Source of the DNA: Sulfurimonas sp. SAG-AH-194-C20
GTDB taxonomy: Bacteria; Campylobacterota; Campylobacteria; Campylobacterales; Sulfurimonadaceae
NCBI RefSeq assembly: GCF_029215975.1
Contig: NZ_JAEMVD010000008.1
Location: 1-48,551, forward strand
Reading direction: 5' to 3'
Length of the DNA: 48,551 nucleotides
Shown: piece by piece, positions 41,450 to 48,551 of the stretch
Layout: every line of letters begins with the position of its first letter
Numbering within the stretch: the stretch's first letter is position 1
The notes under the pieces: model-generated
Told to the model about the DNA's origin: nothing
Seen by the model: the letters and a program-made list of their open reading frames with translations, nothing else
The model's database searches: none
Program-made: the position numbers and the translations under genes

Positions 41450-42733
41450 ATGAAATATAACTTTTCAAGTATTTTACAAGAAAACGATATTAGTATTAAT
41501 GAATTTATAGATACCTACACAAGTTGTATTGATTTAAAAGGCGAAGAACAAAACTTACCTTCAAAAAGGTACTATACTGCCATTTTTACAATTTTCACTA
41601 GAGAATTTCATGAAGAGGAGTTGTTACTACTTTTTGAAGACCTTGCTCAGTTTAAACTTTCTCAAGAAGTCCCATATATTGTTGTCTCGAATGAAATATA
41701 TAGTTTAGAAAATTTTATCATTGCAAATATAAGTTCCAGTAAAATCAGCTCCGATGAAATAATCAGATCTATGCAACTTTTTAAACACATTAACAATAGA
41801 ATTGCCCAAATTTATTTGATTAAATATATTGATTCACTTATGAGTAGAAATAGCATACGACAAAGTTCTTTGAGTGAATTAGTAGAAAAAAATATTATAC
41901 AGCACTATGAATCTCATCTAATTTGGCTCACAAGTCTTGCTAAACATATTAAAAATAATGATACATTAAACTTTCCAGAACTTAACCCTAGTTGCTGTAA
42001 ATTTGGTCTATGGCTCAAAGGTGATGCAAAAAAAATAATTCAGAATAATTCTAAATACAAATCTATTGTGAATATACATAAAAACCTGCATACATTTGCA
42101 GATAAAATTTACAATATTTTGAGAAGTGGTGAATATCACATACTCATCACTTATTTAGAAAAATGTGAACTTATGTCTTTAAGCATAGGGACTGAGCTTG
42201 CTTTACTAGATCAAATACTAATGAACAAAGCGATAAGTAAAGATACTTTAACTGGATCACTTAATCGAAATGCACTCAAATCTGTTTTTGAAAGCCAATA
42301 TGAACTTTCATTAGCCACAAGTAATCCTTTCGTTCTTGCAATGTGTGATTTAGACTTTTTTAAAATTATAAATGATAAATATGGACATATCGCAGGAGAT
42401 AAGATGTTAAAACTTTTTGTACAAACTGTCAAAAAAAATATACGGAACTCTGATATTATTTTACGTTATGGTGGAGAAGAGTTTGTTATTCTTCTTCCTA
42501 CTTTAACAAAAGACAAAGGTTATCAAGTTTTAAATAACCTAAGGGAAAGTTTTTCACAAGTCCTACTCGATTATGAAGGCAATTCAATTTCTGCAACTGT
42601 CAGTATTGGTATGATAGAAATTAGACCTACTGAGGTCTTTAAAAGTAGCTTTATTGATGAATATGTAATGATTGCAGATAAAAACTTATACATTGCAAAA
42701 GAAGAGGGGCGAAATAGAGTCCACTCTTACTAA
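41450..42733 (+). CDS. Diguanylate cyclase with CZB-like zinc-binding domain
   Basis: A 427-residue cytoplasmic protein. Residues 1-145 are unassigned. Residues about 150-225 fit a CZB domain: H156, W159, C182/C183 in CCKFGLWLKGD, H210 and H214, the H-x2-W...C-x-FG-x-W...H-x3-H zinc pattern seen in E. coli DgcZ. The GGDEF domain (about 262-427) has GGEEF (341-345) and DFFKIINDKYGH, so it should make c-di-GMP. The inhibitory I-site RNSD (332-335) lies exactly five residues before GGEEF, so feedback inhibition is likely. It is coupled to the DUF1538 gene by 13 bases (AAAGG site) and converges on an HTH gene, with yajQ beyond. Confidence 0.9.
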   Translation: MKYNFSSILQENDISINEFIDTYTSCIDLKGEEQNLPSKRYYTAIFTIFTREFHEEELLLLFEDLAQFKLSQEVPYIVVSNEIYSLENFIIANISSSKISSDEIIRSMQLFKHINNRIAQIYLIKYIDSLMSRNSIRQSSLSELVEKNIIQHYESHLIWLTSLAKHIKNNDTLNFPELNPSCCKFGLWLKGDAKKIIQNNSKYKSIVNIHKNLHTFADKIYNILRSGEYHILITYLEKCELMSLSIGTELALLDQILMNKAISKDTLTGSLNRNALKSVFESQYELSLATSNPFVLAMCDLDFFKIINDKYGHIAGDKMLKLFVQTVKKNIRNSDIILRYGGEEFVILLPTLTKDKGYQVLNNLRESFSQVLLDYEGNSISATVSIGMIEIRPTEVFKSSFIDEYVMIADKNLYIAKEEGRNRVHSY

Positions 42734-43380
42734 AACAGTAAATCTAAATAATCATACTTGGTAAAGTCAAGATAAATTTTACCATTTATGAGAGTAATTC
42801 TTTCATCTTTCTTAGCTTTTTTAATAAAAGCTTTCTTTATCCTCTTTGATTTTTTTTCTGAATACTTTTTTAATTTTAAATACTTTTTTAAAGAGACAAT
42901 TGACTTCTCTTTAATACTTTTTGAGTCTTGTATCTCAACTTCAAGTGTTTCACTTTCATCTTCAGGTGAAGAAGGCTTTTCTCTAAGTTGCATGAACTGT
43001 GAAGACAAGGTACTCAAAATATTTTTAAGTTGTTCATCTTTTTCTTTATAAATTGCCTCAATTTTCTCTCTCTCATTTATGAGCATTAGTTCTTTTTGGT
43101 CTCGGAGTGTTCTTGTTTCACCCTCAAGCTTTTCAATTCTCCATTGCAGTTTTTCATTTTGTTCTTGCAAGAGTTTATAGTATCGTTCATCATTTTGTGT
43201 AGATGTAAGTTTCTGTGTAGTTTTTCTTGTTTGTTTAATAATTTTATCTGGGTTAAGCAGTACCATTTTAATGCCATTTTCAATTATAACTTCTAAAGAC
43301 CCACGGCGAATACGGTTATGAATTGCCTCTTTTGAAACACCGAAATACTCAGCCGCTTGTGCCACACTTAACTTTTTCAT
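42730..43380 (-). CDS. HTH DNA-binding protein with coiled coil
   Basis: A 216-residue protein. Residues 2-45 form an excisionase/MerR-like winged helix (LSVAQAAEYFGVSKEAIHNRIRRGSLEVII), followed by a long heptad-rich helix (about 62-135) and an acidic then lysine-rich C terminus (KKYLKLKKYSEKKSKRIKKAFIKKAKKD). This suggests a chromosome- or plasmid-associated DNA binder that oligomerises, KfrA-like in layout but without clear homology. Its start touches the stop of yajQ (1-base overlap), so both are in one transcript. It overlaps the diguanylate cyclase stop by 4 bases. Confidence 0.75.
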   Translation of the reverse strand: MKKLSVAQAAEYFGVSKEAIHNRIRRGSLEVIIENGIKMVLLNPDKIIKQTRKTTQKLTSTQNDERYYKLLQEQNEKLQWRIEKLEGETRTLRDQKELMLINEREKIEAIYKEKDEQLKNILSTLSSQFMQLREKPSSPEDESETLEVEIQDSKSIKEKSIVSLKKYLKLKKYSEKKSKRIKKAFIKKAKKDERITLINGKIYLDFTKYDYLDLLF

Positions 43381-43877
43381 TATCTCATGTTCTCAAAAAC
43401 TAAAGGAGCTTCCCACTCGCCCTCTCTTACCATCTTCATAACCTTTTGTAGCTCATCGAGTTTAGCCCCTTTAATACGAATAGAATCACCCTCGATATTT
43501 GCAGTAACTTTTAGCTTCATCTTCTTAATATCCGCACAGATTTTTTTCGCTTCTTTAGACTCGATGTAATCAACAACCTTAAAAGTCATCTTTCTATTTC
43601 CACCACTAGAATCTTCAACTTTTAACTCATCTAGCACTTTTGAGGAGAGGTCTTGTTTTAAAAATTTCGCAATTACGATGTCTTTGAGTGCATCAAGTTT
43701 GTTATCAGATGAAGCGATAAGCACTAAAGTTTTTGCTTTTTCATTATAAGTTACTTCAAAAGTTGTCCCTTTAAAGTCGTAACGATTTGAAACTTCTCTA
43801 TCTACTAGGTTTATCGCGTTTTTAAAGTTTTGCATATCTATCTTTGCAGTTATATCAAATGAGTGTTCTTTTGCCAT
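43380..43877 (-). CDS. YajQ-family c-di-GMP-binding protein
   Basis: A 165-residue cytoplasmic protein of the YajQ/UPF0234 family (length about 163). Seen: HSFDITAKIDMQNFKNAINLVDREVSNRYDFKGT at the start, KSKVLDEL-like middle, and GDSIRIKGAKLDELQKVM near the C terminus, forming two ferredoxin-like domains. YajQ proteins bind c-di-GMP or nucleotides and can act as transcription co-regulators. It lies on the opposite strand from, and 650 bases beyond, a diguanylate cyclase, and shares a transcript with an HTH protein, so a local c-di-GMP circuit is plausible. AAGG precedes ATG; a tandem CTAACACTT-type element and TATAAT lie upstream. Confidence 0.92.
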   Translation of the reverse strand: MAKEHSFDITAKIDMQNFKNAINLVDREVSNRYDFKGTTFEVTYNEKAKTLVLIASSDNKLDALKDIVIAKFLKQDLSSKVLDELKVEDSSGGNRKMTFKVVDYIESKEAKKICADIKKMKLKVTANIEGDSIRIKGAKLDELQKVMKMVREGEWEAPLVFENMR

Positions 43878-43903
43878 TTTTTAGCCTTATAAAAATTTTA
43901 GTT

Positions 43904-43933
43904 ATTATAACATAAGTGTTAGTTAGGTGTTTG
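43904..43933 (-). promoter_or_regulatory. -10 box plus tandem CTAACACTT-type element
   Basis: Minus strand: AACACCTAACTAACACTT (43914-43931) then a 4-base gap and TATAAT (43904-43909), upstream of yajQ. The half-sites have the same 11-base period and orientation as those at 19096 and 24760. Confidence 0.5.
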
Positions 43934-43968
43934 TTTTGTTTTAACTTTAAGGACTTTGTGTCCCTGCC

Positions 43969-43995
43969 ATAAAAATGGGCTTTGCTCATTTTTAT
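43969..43995 (-). terminator. Terminator after sdhB
   Basis: ATAAAAATGGGC and GCTCATTTTTAT pair over 12 bp (one G-U) around TTT, starting 7 bases after the sdhB stop. On the minus strand the stem ends in a CATTTTTAT tract, the form of an intrinsic terminator. Confidence 0.65.
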
Positions 43996-44001
43996 GAATA
44001 A

Positions 44002-44706
44002 TTAGAAGCTCGGACTTCCATCAAAGCCAAAGCCACCATCAAATGAACCAAAATTTGGATCCATTAAACCATACTGTGCTGACTTCATTCTCAGCATTTC
44101 TATGTCTGCCTTACTAGAGATATTTTGAGGACATACTACAGTACAGTTACCACAAAGTGTACAGTCCCAGATACCGTTAGTCTGCACATCATTCATTTTT
44201 TGCTCTACATCAACTTCACGTTTATCACTCGCATATTTCCAAACACGAGTCAGAGAAAATGGACCTATAAATTCGCCATTGACAGCATAAACGGGACAAG
44301 CGCTATAACAAGAGCCACAAAGTATACAGTCGCTTTGGACTTCATTTGTTTTAGCATCTTGTGAATCTAACTGAATTTCTGATGAAATTTTAGAAAGCCA
44401 TGCTTTTGCTTTTATGTTAAAACTATAAGCCTTATCCATGTCAACAACTAAATCACGAATCACAGGAACATTTTTAAGTGGCTCAACTATGTCACCCTCT
44501 TGAATCTTGTACGAACAAGCAAGAACTTCTACTTCATTTACTCTCATCGAGCAAGAGCCACACACACTACTACGACAGCCACTACTAAACGCAAGAGTGT
44601 TATCTTTAGTTTGTTTTATGTCATTTAAGAGTTCTAAAAGTGTCGCATCTTCTAACGCGGACTCATACGAAACAAATCCATCATCTTTTTTTATACTTAT
44701 TTTCAT
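44002..44706 (-). CDS. sdhB: Succinate dehydrogenase/fumarate reductase Fe-S subunit
   Basis: A 234-residue electron-transfer subunit. Plant-type [2Fe-2S] ligands C44, C49, C52, C64 (SGCRSSVCGSC..LAC); [4Fe-4S] region C127, C130, C133, C137 (CILCGSCYSACP); and a third motif C182, C185, C188, C192 (CTLCGNCTVVCP). In ordinary SdhB the third cluster is [3Fe-4S] with a non-cysteine at the second position; the extra C185 allows a second [4Fe-4S], as in Sulfolobus-type enzymes. The tail is Gly/Phe-rich. It is 17 bases downstream of sdhA; a terminator follows and no membrane subunit is encoded here. Confidence 0.93.
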   Translation of the reverse strand: MKISIKKDDGFVSYESALEDATLLELLNDIKQTKDNTLAFSSGCRSSVCGSCSMRVNEVEVLACSYKIQEGDIVEPLKNVPVIRDLVVDMDKAYSFNIKAKAWLSKISSEIQLDSQDAKTNEVQSDCILCGSCYSACPVYAVNGEFIGPFSLTRVWKYASDKREVDVEQKMNDVQTNGIWDCTLCGNCTVVCPQNISSKADIEMLRMKSAQYGLMDPNFGSFDGGFGFDGSPSF

Positions 44707-44723
44707 TTCACATCCACCATATA

Positions 44724-46241
44724 CTAAACTATATAGTGAGCACCACAGCTCACTTCTCTTTTTAATGCACTACTCACAACTACTTCACAAACATCCAAAG
44801 AGTTTTTAAACTCTATAAACTCTACTAGGTTAGTATTGTACTTTTTAGAGCTATCACTAACGCCAAGTTTTGAGATGTTAGCTTTGATGGCTTGAACTTC
44901 ACCAAGTGCGACTTGAAGTTCCTCTTTTGTTCTAACTATCCCTACATTTGTATAAAATAGATTTCCAAGATGTTCGCGTTTAGCATAAAAATCGAGTATA
45001 TTTTCATACTCTTTTATCTCATCTATTACAGAGTTTGTATCTGTTTTCACTGAAGTAGTTCTCGCATTTTCTTTCGCATAAAGGGCTGCATTTACACCTG
45101 CCTCTTTTCCAAATACAACTATCTCTAAGAGTGAGTTACCACCTAAACGATTTGCCCCATGGACTCTATGGTTTGCACACTCTCCACAAGCGAAAAGTCC
45201 TTTGAGAGTAGTAGCAGATTTACGGTCAACTAAGATACCACCCATTGTGTAGTGAGCCACTGGTCGGATAGGCATAAGTTCATGAACAGGGTCTACATTT
45301 TCATAGAGTTTTGCTAGTTTTCTCTCTTGCGGTAGTCCTTCGTCTATGAGTTTTTCACCTAAGTGTCTTATGTCTAAAAAGACACTCTCCCCTTTTTTTA
45401 TCTCTGCATCAATTGCCCGACTTAAAACATCACGAGGAGCTAACTCTTTAGTAAATCTCTCACCCTTAGAGTTGACAACATAACCACCTTCACCACGTGC
45501 TGACTCACTTATGAGTATGCTTGAGTTTTTAAGACCCGTTGGATGAAACTGTACAAACTCCATGTCTATGAGCTCCGCACCTGCTCTTAAAGCAGTAGCA
45601 ATTCCATCACCTGTTGAAGCTGTTGAGTTAGTAGAGTTTTTATCGTAAATACGGCTATAACCACCACTTGCAATTATGACTGCGTTTGCCTCGTAAATCT
45701 CTACTTCACCACTTCGTATGTCTAAAACTTTAGCACCACAAACTACATCTTCTTCATCTTTTAAAATCTCTAGTAAGTATTTTTCGTTTTGTATCTCTAT
45801 GTCTGCCTCTAAACATCTGTCATAAATAGTATGAAGTATTTTAAGCCCTGTATAATCTTGTGCATAACAAGCCCTAGAAGCACTCGCACCACCCAAAGCT
45901 CGTTGTGCAATACTCGATGCTTCAGTGCGAGAGAAACAAACGCCAATGCTGTCTAACCACTCTATAGCTTTAGGAGCCTCACTACACATAAACTTTATAG
46001 CTTCTTCATCAGCTTGACCATGTGCAGACTTTAGTGTGTTAGCGATGTGATCTTCTACACTATCTTCACCAGCATTTCCAAGGGCTGCGTTTATGCCCCC
46101 TTGTGCCATACAAGTTTGACTTCGAGTGGGGTACTCTTTTGTAAGAACGATTACATTAGCCCCACTCTCCTTTGCTGTTAGGGCAGCTGTTAGTCCTGCT
46201 CCCCCTGCTCCGATTATTAAAACATCACATTTTTTATTCAT
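44724..46241 (-). CDS. sdhA: Succinate dehydrogenase/fumarate reductase flavoprotein subunit
   Basis: A 505-residue flavoprotein interconverting succinate and fumarate. Seen: FAD fold VLIIGAGGAGL, AQGGINAAL, VQFHPTGL, ESARGEGGYVVN, RPVAHYTMGGI and VHGANRLGGNSLLE, i.e. the substrate His/Arg set is intact. At the covalent-FAD site, usually TRSHT, the sequence is TRSQT (Q42), so FAD may be bound non-covalently. It is shorter than E. coli SdhA (588). Start at ATG 46241 (MNKKCDVLIIG) is chosen because a GGA site lies upstream; an in-frame TTG at 46280 is unlikely, since the TATAAT of the probable promoter (46265 region) overlaps that stretch. The order sdhA-sdhB resembles Mfr-type (SdhABE) operons but SdhE is missing. 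Confidence 0.92.
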   Translation of the reverse strand: MNKKCDVLIIGAGGAGLTAALTAKESGANVIVLTKEYPTRSQTCMAQGGINAALGNAGEDSVEDHIANTLKSAHGQADEEAIKFMCSEAPKAIEWLDSIGVCFSRTEASSIAQRALGGASASRACYAQDYTGLKILHTIYDRCLEADIEIQNEKYLLEILKDEEDVVCGAKVLDIRSGEVEIYEANAVIIASGGYSRIYDKNSTNSTASTGDGIATALRAGAELIDMEFVQFHPTGLKNSSILISESARGEGGYVVNSKGERFTKELAPRDVLSRAIDAEIKKGESVFLDIRHLGEKLIDEGLPQERKLAKLYENVDPVHELMPIRPVAHYTMGGILVDRKSATTLKGLFACGECANHRVHGANRLGGNSLLEIVVFGKEAGVNAALYAKENARTTSVKTDTNSVIDEIKEYENILDFYAKREHLGNLFYTNVGIVRTKEELQVALGEVQAIKANISKLGVSDSSKKYNTNLVEFIEFKNSLDVCEVVVSSALKREVSCGAHYIV

Positions 46242-46269
46242 ATTTTTTCCATTTTTATTATTAAGTAAA

Positions 46270-46674
46270 TTATAGCACAAGTGTTAAGACATAGTAACGA
46301 AGTACTCTTAGTGAGCCAGCGATAATAACAAACCAAACAAACTTCAACCTAACAAGACCAGCTACGAGCGTTAGTGGGTCACCGATAATTGGTAGCCAAG
46401 ATAGAAGTAGAGCTAAGTAGCCATACTTATGTCCTAAGGTGTACATTTTTTTACCAGTTTTTGATTTGAGTAATTTAGTTTTTGTTTTTTCGTATAAAAA
46501 GTATCCTAGGTAGTAGTTGAGGATTATGGCTAAAACATTACCACTTGAGGCACTTAGCATGGCGTTTAAAGTAGGCATCTCATTTGTTATGGCTAAGTAA
46601 AACGCAGCTTCAGAAGAAAAAGGGAGGATAGTCGCTGCAAGAAACGCAGAGAAAAAAAGAGCGAGTTCAGCCAT
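46270..46674 (-). CDS. YqaA-like (SNARE-associated/DedA-related) membrane protein
   Basis: A 134-residue inner-membrane protein with about four hydrophobic helices. It resembles the YqaA family: ALFFSAFLAATILPFSSEAAFYLAI near the start, a GN(V)LAIILNYYLGYFL segment, and WLPIIGDPLTLVAGLVRLKFVWF near the C terminus, which is the DedA/SNARE-associated motif with the GDP-type turn. Role unknown; relatives affect membrane homeostasis. It begins 7 bases after the hydroxyacid dehydrogenase stop with no clear ribosome-binding site, and ends 28 bases before sdhA. The sdhA promoter probably lies inside its 3' end. Confidence 0.82.
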   Translation of the reverse strand: MAELALFFSAFLAATILPFSSEAAFYLAITNEMPTLNAMLSASSGNVLAIILNYYLGYFLYEKTKTKLLKSKTGKKMYTLGHKYGYLALLLSWLPIIGDPLTLVAGLVRLKFVWFVIIAGSLRVLRYYVLTLVL

Positions 46675-46680
46675 AAAAGG

Positions 46681-47604
46681 CTAAAAACTCTCTTTAATAT
46701 TTTGCACTACACCTGCTATAAGTTTTTCTCTTGCCTCAACAGAAGTCCAAGCTATGTGTGGTGTTATGTAGAGCTTATCGCTGTTTTTCACATTAAGGAG
46801 AGGATGGTTTTCTCTTATAGGCTCCGCAGTCAAAACATCTAAACCAAAAGAGATATTTTTCTCATCTATTATCTTAGCTACGGCATCTTCGTTGATGATA
46901 CCACCACGTCCAAGGTTCAAGATAATCGTTCCCTCCTTACAAGTTAACAACTGTTCATAGTCTAAAAGATTGTTTGTTTTGTCATTTAGAGGTGCATGGA
47001 TAGTGATAATGTCACAAGTTTTTAGCATATCTTCAAGCGAGCTTCTTTGGAAGTCTTCGGTACGGTTTACTCCACTTGTAGAGTAGTAAGAAACATCTGC
47101 TCCAAAGACTCGCGCAATGTTTGCAACGCCACGACCAATACTTCCAAGACCTATGATTCCCCATTTTTTACCTTTTATCTCAAAAAATGGACGACTAACA
47201 TCTGTAAATATTGGGCTTTTTGAGTAAGAGCCATCTTTCACACTTTCATCGTAATAACGCGAACTTCCAAGAAGATAAAAAAGCATTGAAAAAGTGTGTT
47301 GGATAACTGAGTCAGTTGAGTAACCCGCTACATTTTTCACTTCTATGTTTAACTCCGCAGCGGCTCCAAGGTCTACATTATTCATCCCTGTTGCTGCAAT
47401 ACAGATGAGTTTTAAACTCTTAGCACCAAGCATATTCTCTTTAGTGATAACAACCTTGTTAGTAACTATAACCTCTGCGTTTGTTATTCTTTGCTGCGTT
47501 TGTTCTACTGAAGTAGTAGCGAACACTTCTACACTACCAAGAGTATCAAACGCAGAGAGGTCAGTTCCCTCAAATGTTAAAGCATCAAGTAAAACTATAT
47601 TCAT
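46681..47604 (-). CDS. D-2-hydroxyacid dehydrogenase (glycerate dehydrogenase-like)
   Basis: A 307-residue NAD-dependent enzyme. The N- and C-terminal catalytic segments flank a Rossmann domain with GLGSIGRGV (about 154-162), the catalytic arginine in NLGRGGIINEDAV, the glutamate in LTAEPIRENHPLL and the histidine in PHIAWTSVEARE. Layout and length (about 310-320) fit hydroxypyruvate/glycerate dehydrogenase or a related 2-ketoacid reductase. It begins near the stop of purT (1-base-scale gap) and carries a good AGGAT site, so it is probably in one transcript with purT. The true substrate is unproven. Confidence 0.9.
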   Translation of the reverse strand: MNIVLLDALTFEGTDLSAFDTLGSVEVFATTSVEQTQQRITNAEVIVTNKVVITKENMLGAKSLKLICIAATGMNNVDLGAAAELNIEVKNVAGYSTDSVIQHTFSMLFYLLGSSRYYDESVKDGSYSKSPIFTDVSRPFFEIKGKKWGIIGLGSIGRGVANIARVFGADVSYYSTSGVNRTEDFQRSSLEDMLKTCDIITIHAPLNDKTNNLLDYEQLLTCKEGTIILNLGRGGIINEDAVAKIIDEKNISFGLDVLTAEPIRENHPLLNVKNSDKLYITPHIAWTSVEAREKLIAGVVQNIKESF

Positions 47605-47605
47605 A

Positions 47606-48551
47606 CTAGTTATCCTGAATTTTTTGGATTAACTCACGAGCTTGTTCTAATGCAGACTCAACTTCATCATAAACAAGTGCAACAGCTAAACGGCGTCCCT
47701 CATGTGCTTCTGGTTTAGAGAAAACTCTTACAAAAGAGTTGTCTGAGAAGAGAGAATCATCTACGTTTATAACAGGAGCGTTTGAGTGTTTTATGCTTGT
47801 TTTATATGCAGCACTCGCACCATCACCATAAAAAGTAAACCCTAAAGGAAGACCAAGAACGGCACGAAGATGTAGTGCAAACTCACTTTGTGATTGAGTA
47901 ATGAGAGTCACCATTCCTGTGTCGTGTGGACGAGGGCTTACTTCACTAAAATAAACTTCATCACCTTTGATAAAAAGCTCAACACCAAAAAGACCACGAC
48001 CACCTAAACCATCAGTAATAGTCTTTGCCATAGCCTCTGCTTTTTGTTTTGCCACTTCACTCATCTGCATTGGTTGCCATGAAAAAACATAGTCCCCGTC
48101 TTTCTGCTCATGCCCAATAGGCTCACAAAAAACAGTCTCACTACCATTACGCGCTGTAAGCATAGTAATCTCATAGTCAAAATCAACAAAAGCCTCAACG
48201 ATTAACTCACTTGCATCACCACGAGCCTCTTTTGCTATCTCCCATGAAGATGGAACATCTTCTTCGCTACGACAGATACTCTGACCATGACCAGATGAAG
48301 ACATAACTGGTTTAATCACACACGGATAACCCATGCGTTTACTAGCCTCGAGAAGTCCTTCTTGTGTTGTAACAAACTCATAAGGACCCGTTTTAAGGTC
48401 TAAAGTCTCTGCTGCAAAAGTACGAATGTTCTTTCTATTCATAGTCTTACTCACTGCGTTTGCATTAGGAATAACGTTATAGCCCTTATCTTCAGCTTCA
48501 AAAAGAGCATCGATGCTTATAGCTTCAATCTCAGGTAGTATGAAGTCTGGT
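47606..48551 (-). CDS. purT: Formate-dependent GAR transformylase, N terminus cut by window end
   Basis: The C-terminal about 315 residues of PurT, which uses formate and ATP to formylate glycinamide ribonucleotide in purine synthesis. The frame is open to the right edge: the segment before an internal GTG at 48454 reads [21 protein letters not shown].. and continues as [14 protein letters not shown], matching PurT (usual length about 390). ATP-grasp features: [15 protein letters not shown], the [15 protein letters not shown] strand, [29 protein letters not shown] split over residues with the metal-binding E and N/D. A start at 48454 would cut the domain, so it is rejected. Followed by a hydroxyacid dehydrogenase. 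Confidence 0.95.
   Translation of the reverse strand, partial: PDFILPEIEAISIDALFEAEDKGYNVIPNANAVSKTMNRKNIRTFAAETLDLKTGPYEFVTTQEGLLEASKRMGYPCVIKPVMSSSGHGQSICRSEEDVPSSWEIAKEARGDASELIVEAFVDFDYEITMLTARNGSETVFCEPIGHEQKDGDYVFSWQPMQMSEVAKQKAEAMAKTITDGLGGRGLFGVELFIKGDEVYFSEVSPRPHDTGMVTLITQSQSEFALHLRAVLGLPLGFTFYGDGASAAYKTSIKHSNAPVINVDDSLFSDNSFVRVFSKPEAHEGRRLAVALVYDEVESALEQARELIQKIQDN

Larger units (their letters stand above)
3786..48461. repeat. Dispersed octamer AAACGCAG (about 30 copies)
   Basis: Hand count. AAACGCAG on the plus strand starts at 3786, 7129, 7186, 7987, 13352, 16862, 17073, 19829, 20538, 24180, 25132, 25394, 25722, 29341, 29764, 31741, 38548, 46600, 46642, 47548; the complement CTGCGTTT starts at 22061, 22330, 22465, 22947, 28497, 45680, 46085, 47475, 47494, 48454. 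Roughly one copy is expected at about 35% GC. The base before the core is C or T in 26 of 30. All copies lie inside genes. Confidence 0.85.

Overview
The window looks like chromosomal DNA of a Campylobacterota bacterium, most likely a Sulfurimonas-type sulfur oxidiser. The evidence is a low GC content (about 35% by eye), enolase followed by an FtsB-like protein and an AMIN-domain protein as in Helicobacter/Campylobacter, a sulfide:quinone-reductase-like flavoprotein, T-rich promoters with strong TATAAT boxes, and family-level matches throughout. I see no insertion sequence, prophage, CRISPR array or rRNA. One tRNA (Ser-GGA) is present. The region is gene-dense; the largest gap is about 210 bases (34779-34985).

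Layout. 1-3.5 kb: 3' end of eno, envelope/division proteins, then a LolA-like protein and a beta-barrel leading into an RND/MMPL exporter (to 5.8 kb), a probable outer-envelope lipid-trafficking unit. 5.8-10.1 kb (minus): an operon of acetolactate-synthase-like enzyme, aldehyde dehydrogenase and NDH-2-like flavoprotein. 10.2-12.6 kb: MgtE and a CNNM/CorC-type protein. 12.7-17.8 kb (minus): SQR-like flavoprotein, DMT exporter, dicarboxylate/amino-acid symporter, asparagine synthetase. 17.9-19.6 kb: NifU-domain protein and small proteins of unknown function. 19.7-25.9 kb: first cobamide (B12) block, with a Cys-rich metal-binding protein, an APH-fold kinase, an RHH-like protein, CobD, CbiP, CbiB and an archaeal-type CobT. 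25.9-33.7 kb: DUF4105/DUF3015 envelope proteins, a SUV3-like RNA helicase, rhodanese-like and DUF309 proteins, MscS, DUF481. 33.7-37.6 kb: MFS carrier, B12-binding radical SAM protein, small membrane proteins, tRNA-Ser. 37.6-39.4 kb (minus): second cobamide block cobU-cobS-cobC. 39.5-43.9 kb: DUF1538 transporter with a PII-like tail, a zinc-sensing-type diguanylate cyclase, an HTH protein and the c-di-GMP-binding protein YajQ. 44-48.5 kb (minus): SdhB, SdhA, YqaA-like, a D-2-hydroxyacid dehydrogenase and PurT (cut by the window end).

How the genes connect. The two cob blocks together cover aminopropanol-phosphate supply, amidation, cobinamide formation, lower-base activation and nucleotide-loop assembly; corrin-ring synthesis must lie elsewhere. 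The kinase between the Cys-rich protein and CobD is a good candidate for a non-PduX threonine kinase. A radical SAM protein that should use B12 sits nearby.

Three DNA-level patterns cut across the genes. (1) The octamer AAACGCAG occurs about 30 times on the two strands, against roughly one expected, in five of the six possible reading frames and with no coding-strand bias. It behaves like a DNA uptake or Chi-type signal. (2) Eight genes have a TATAAT/TAAAAT box ending 5-7 bases before the start codon and no ribosome-binding site, so they probably make leaderless mRNAs. (3) Three promoters share a tandem CTAACACTT element with 11-base period directly upstream of the -10 box, which looks like a response-regulator regulon. 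All counts are by hand.
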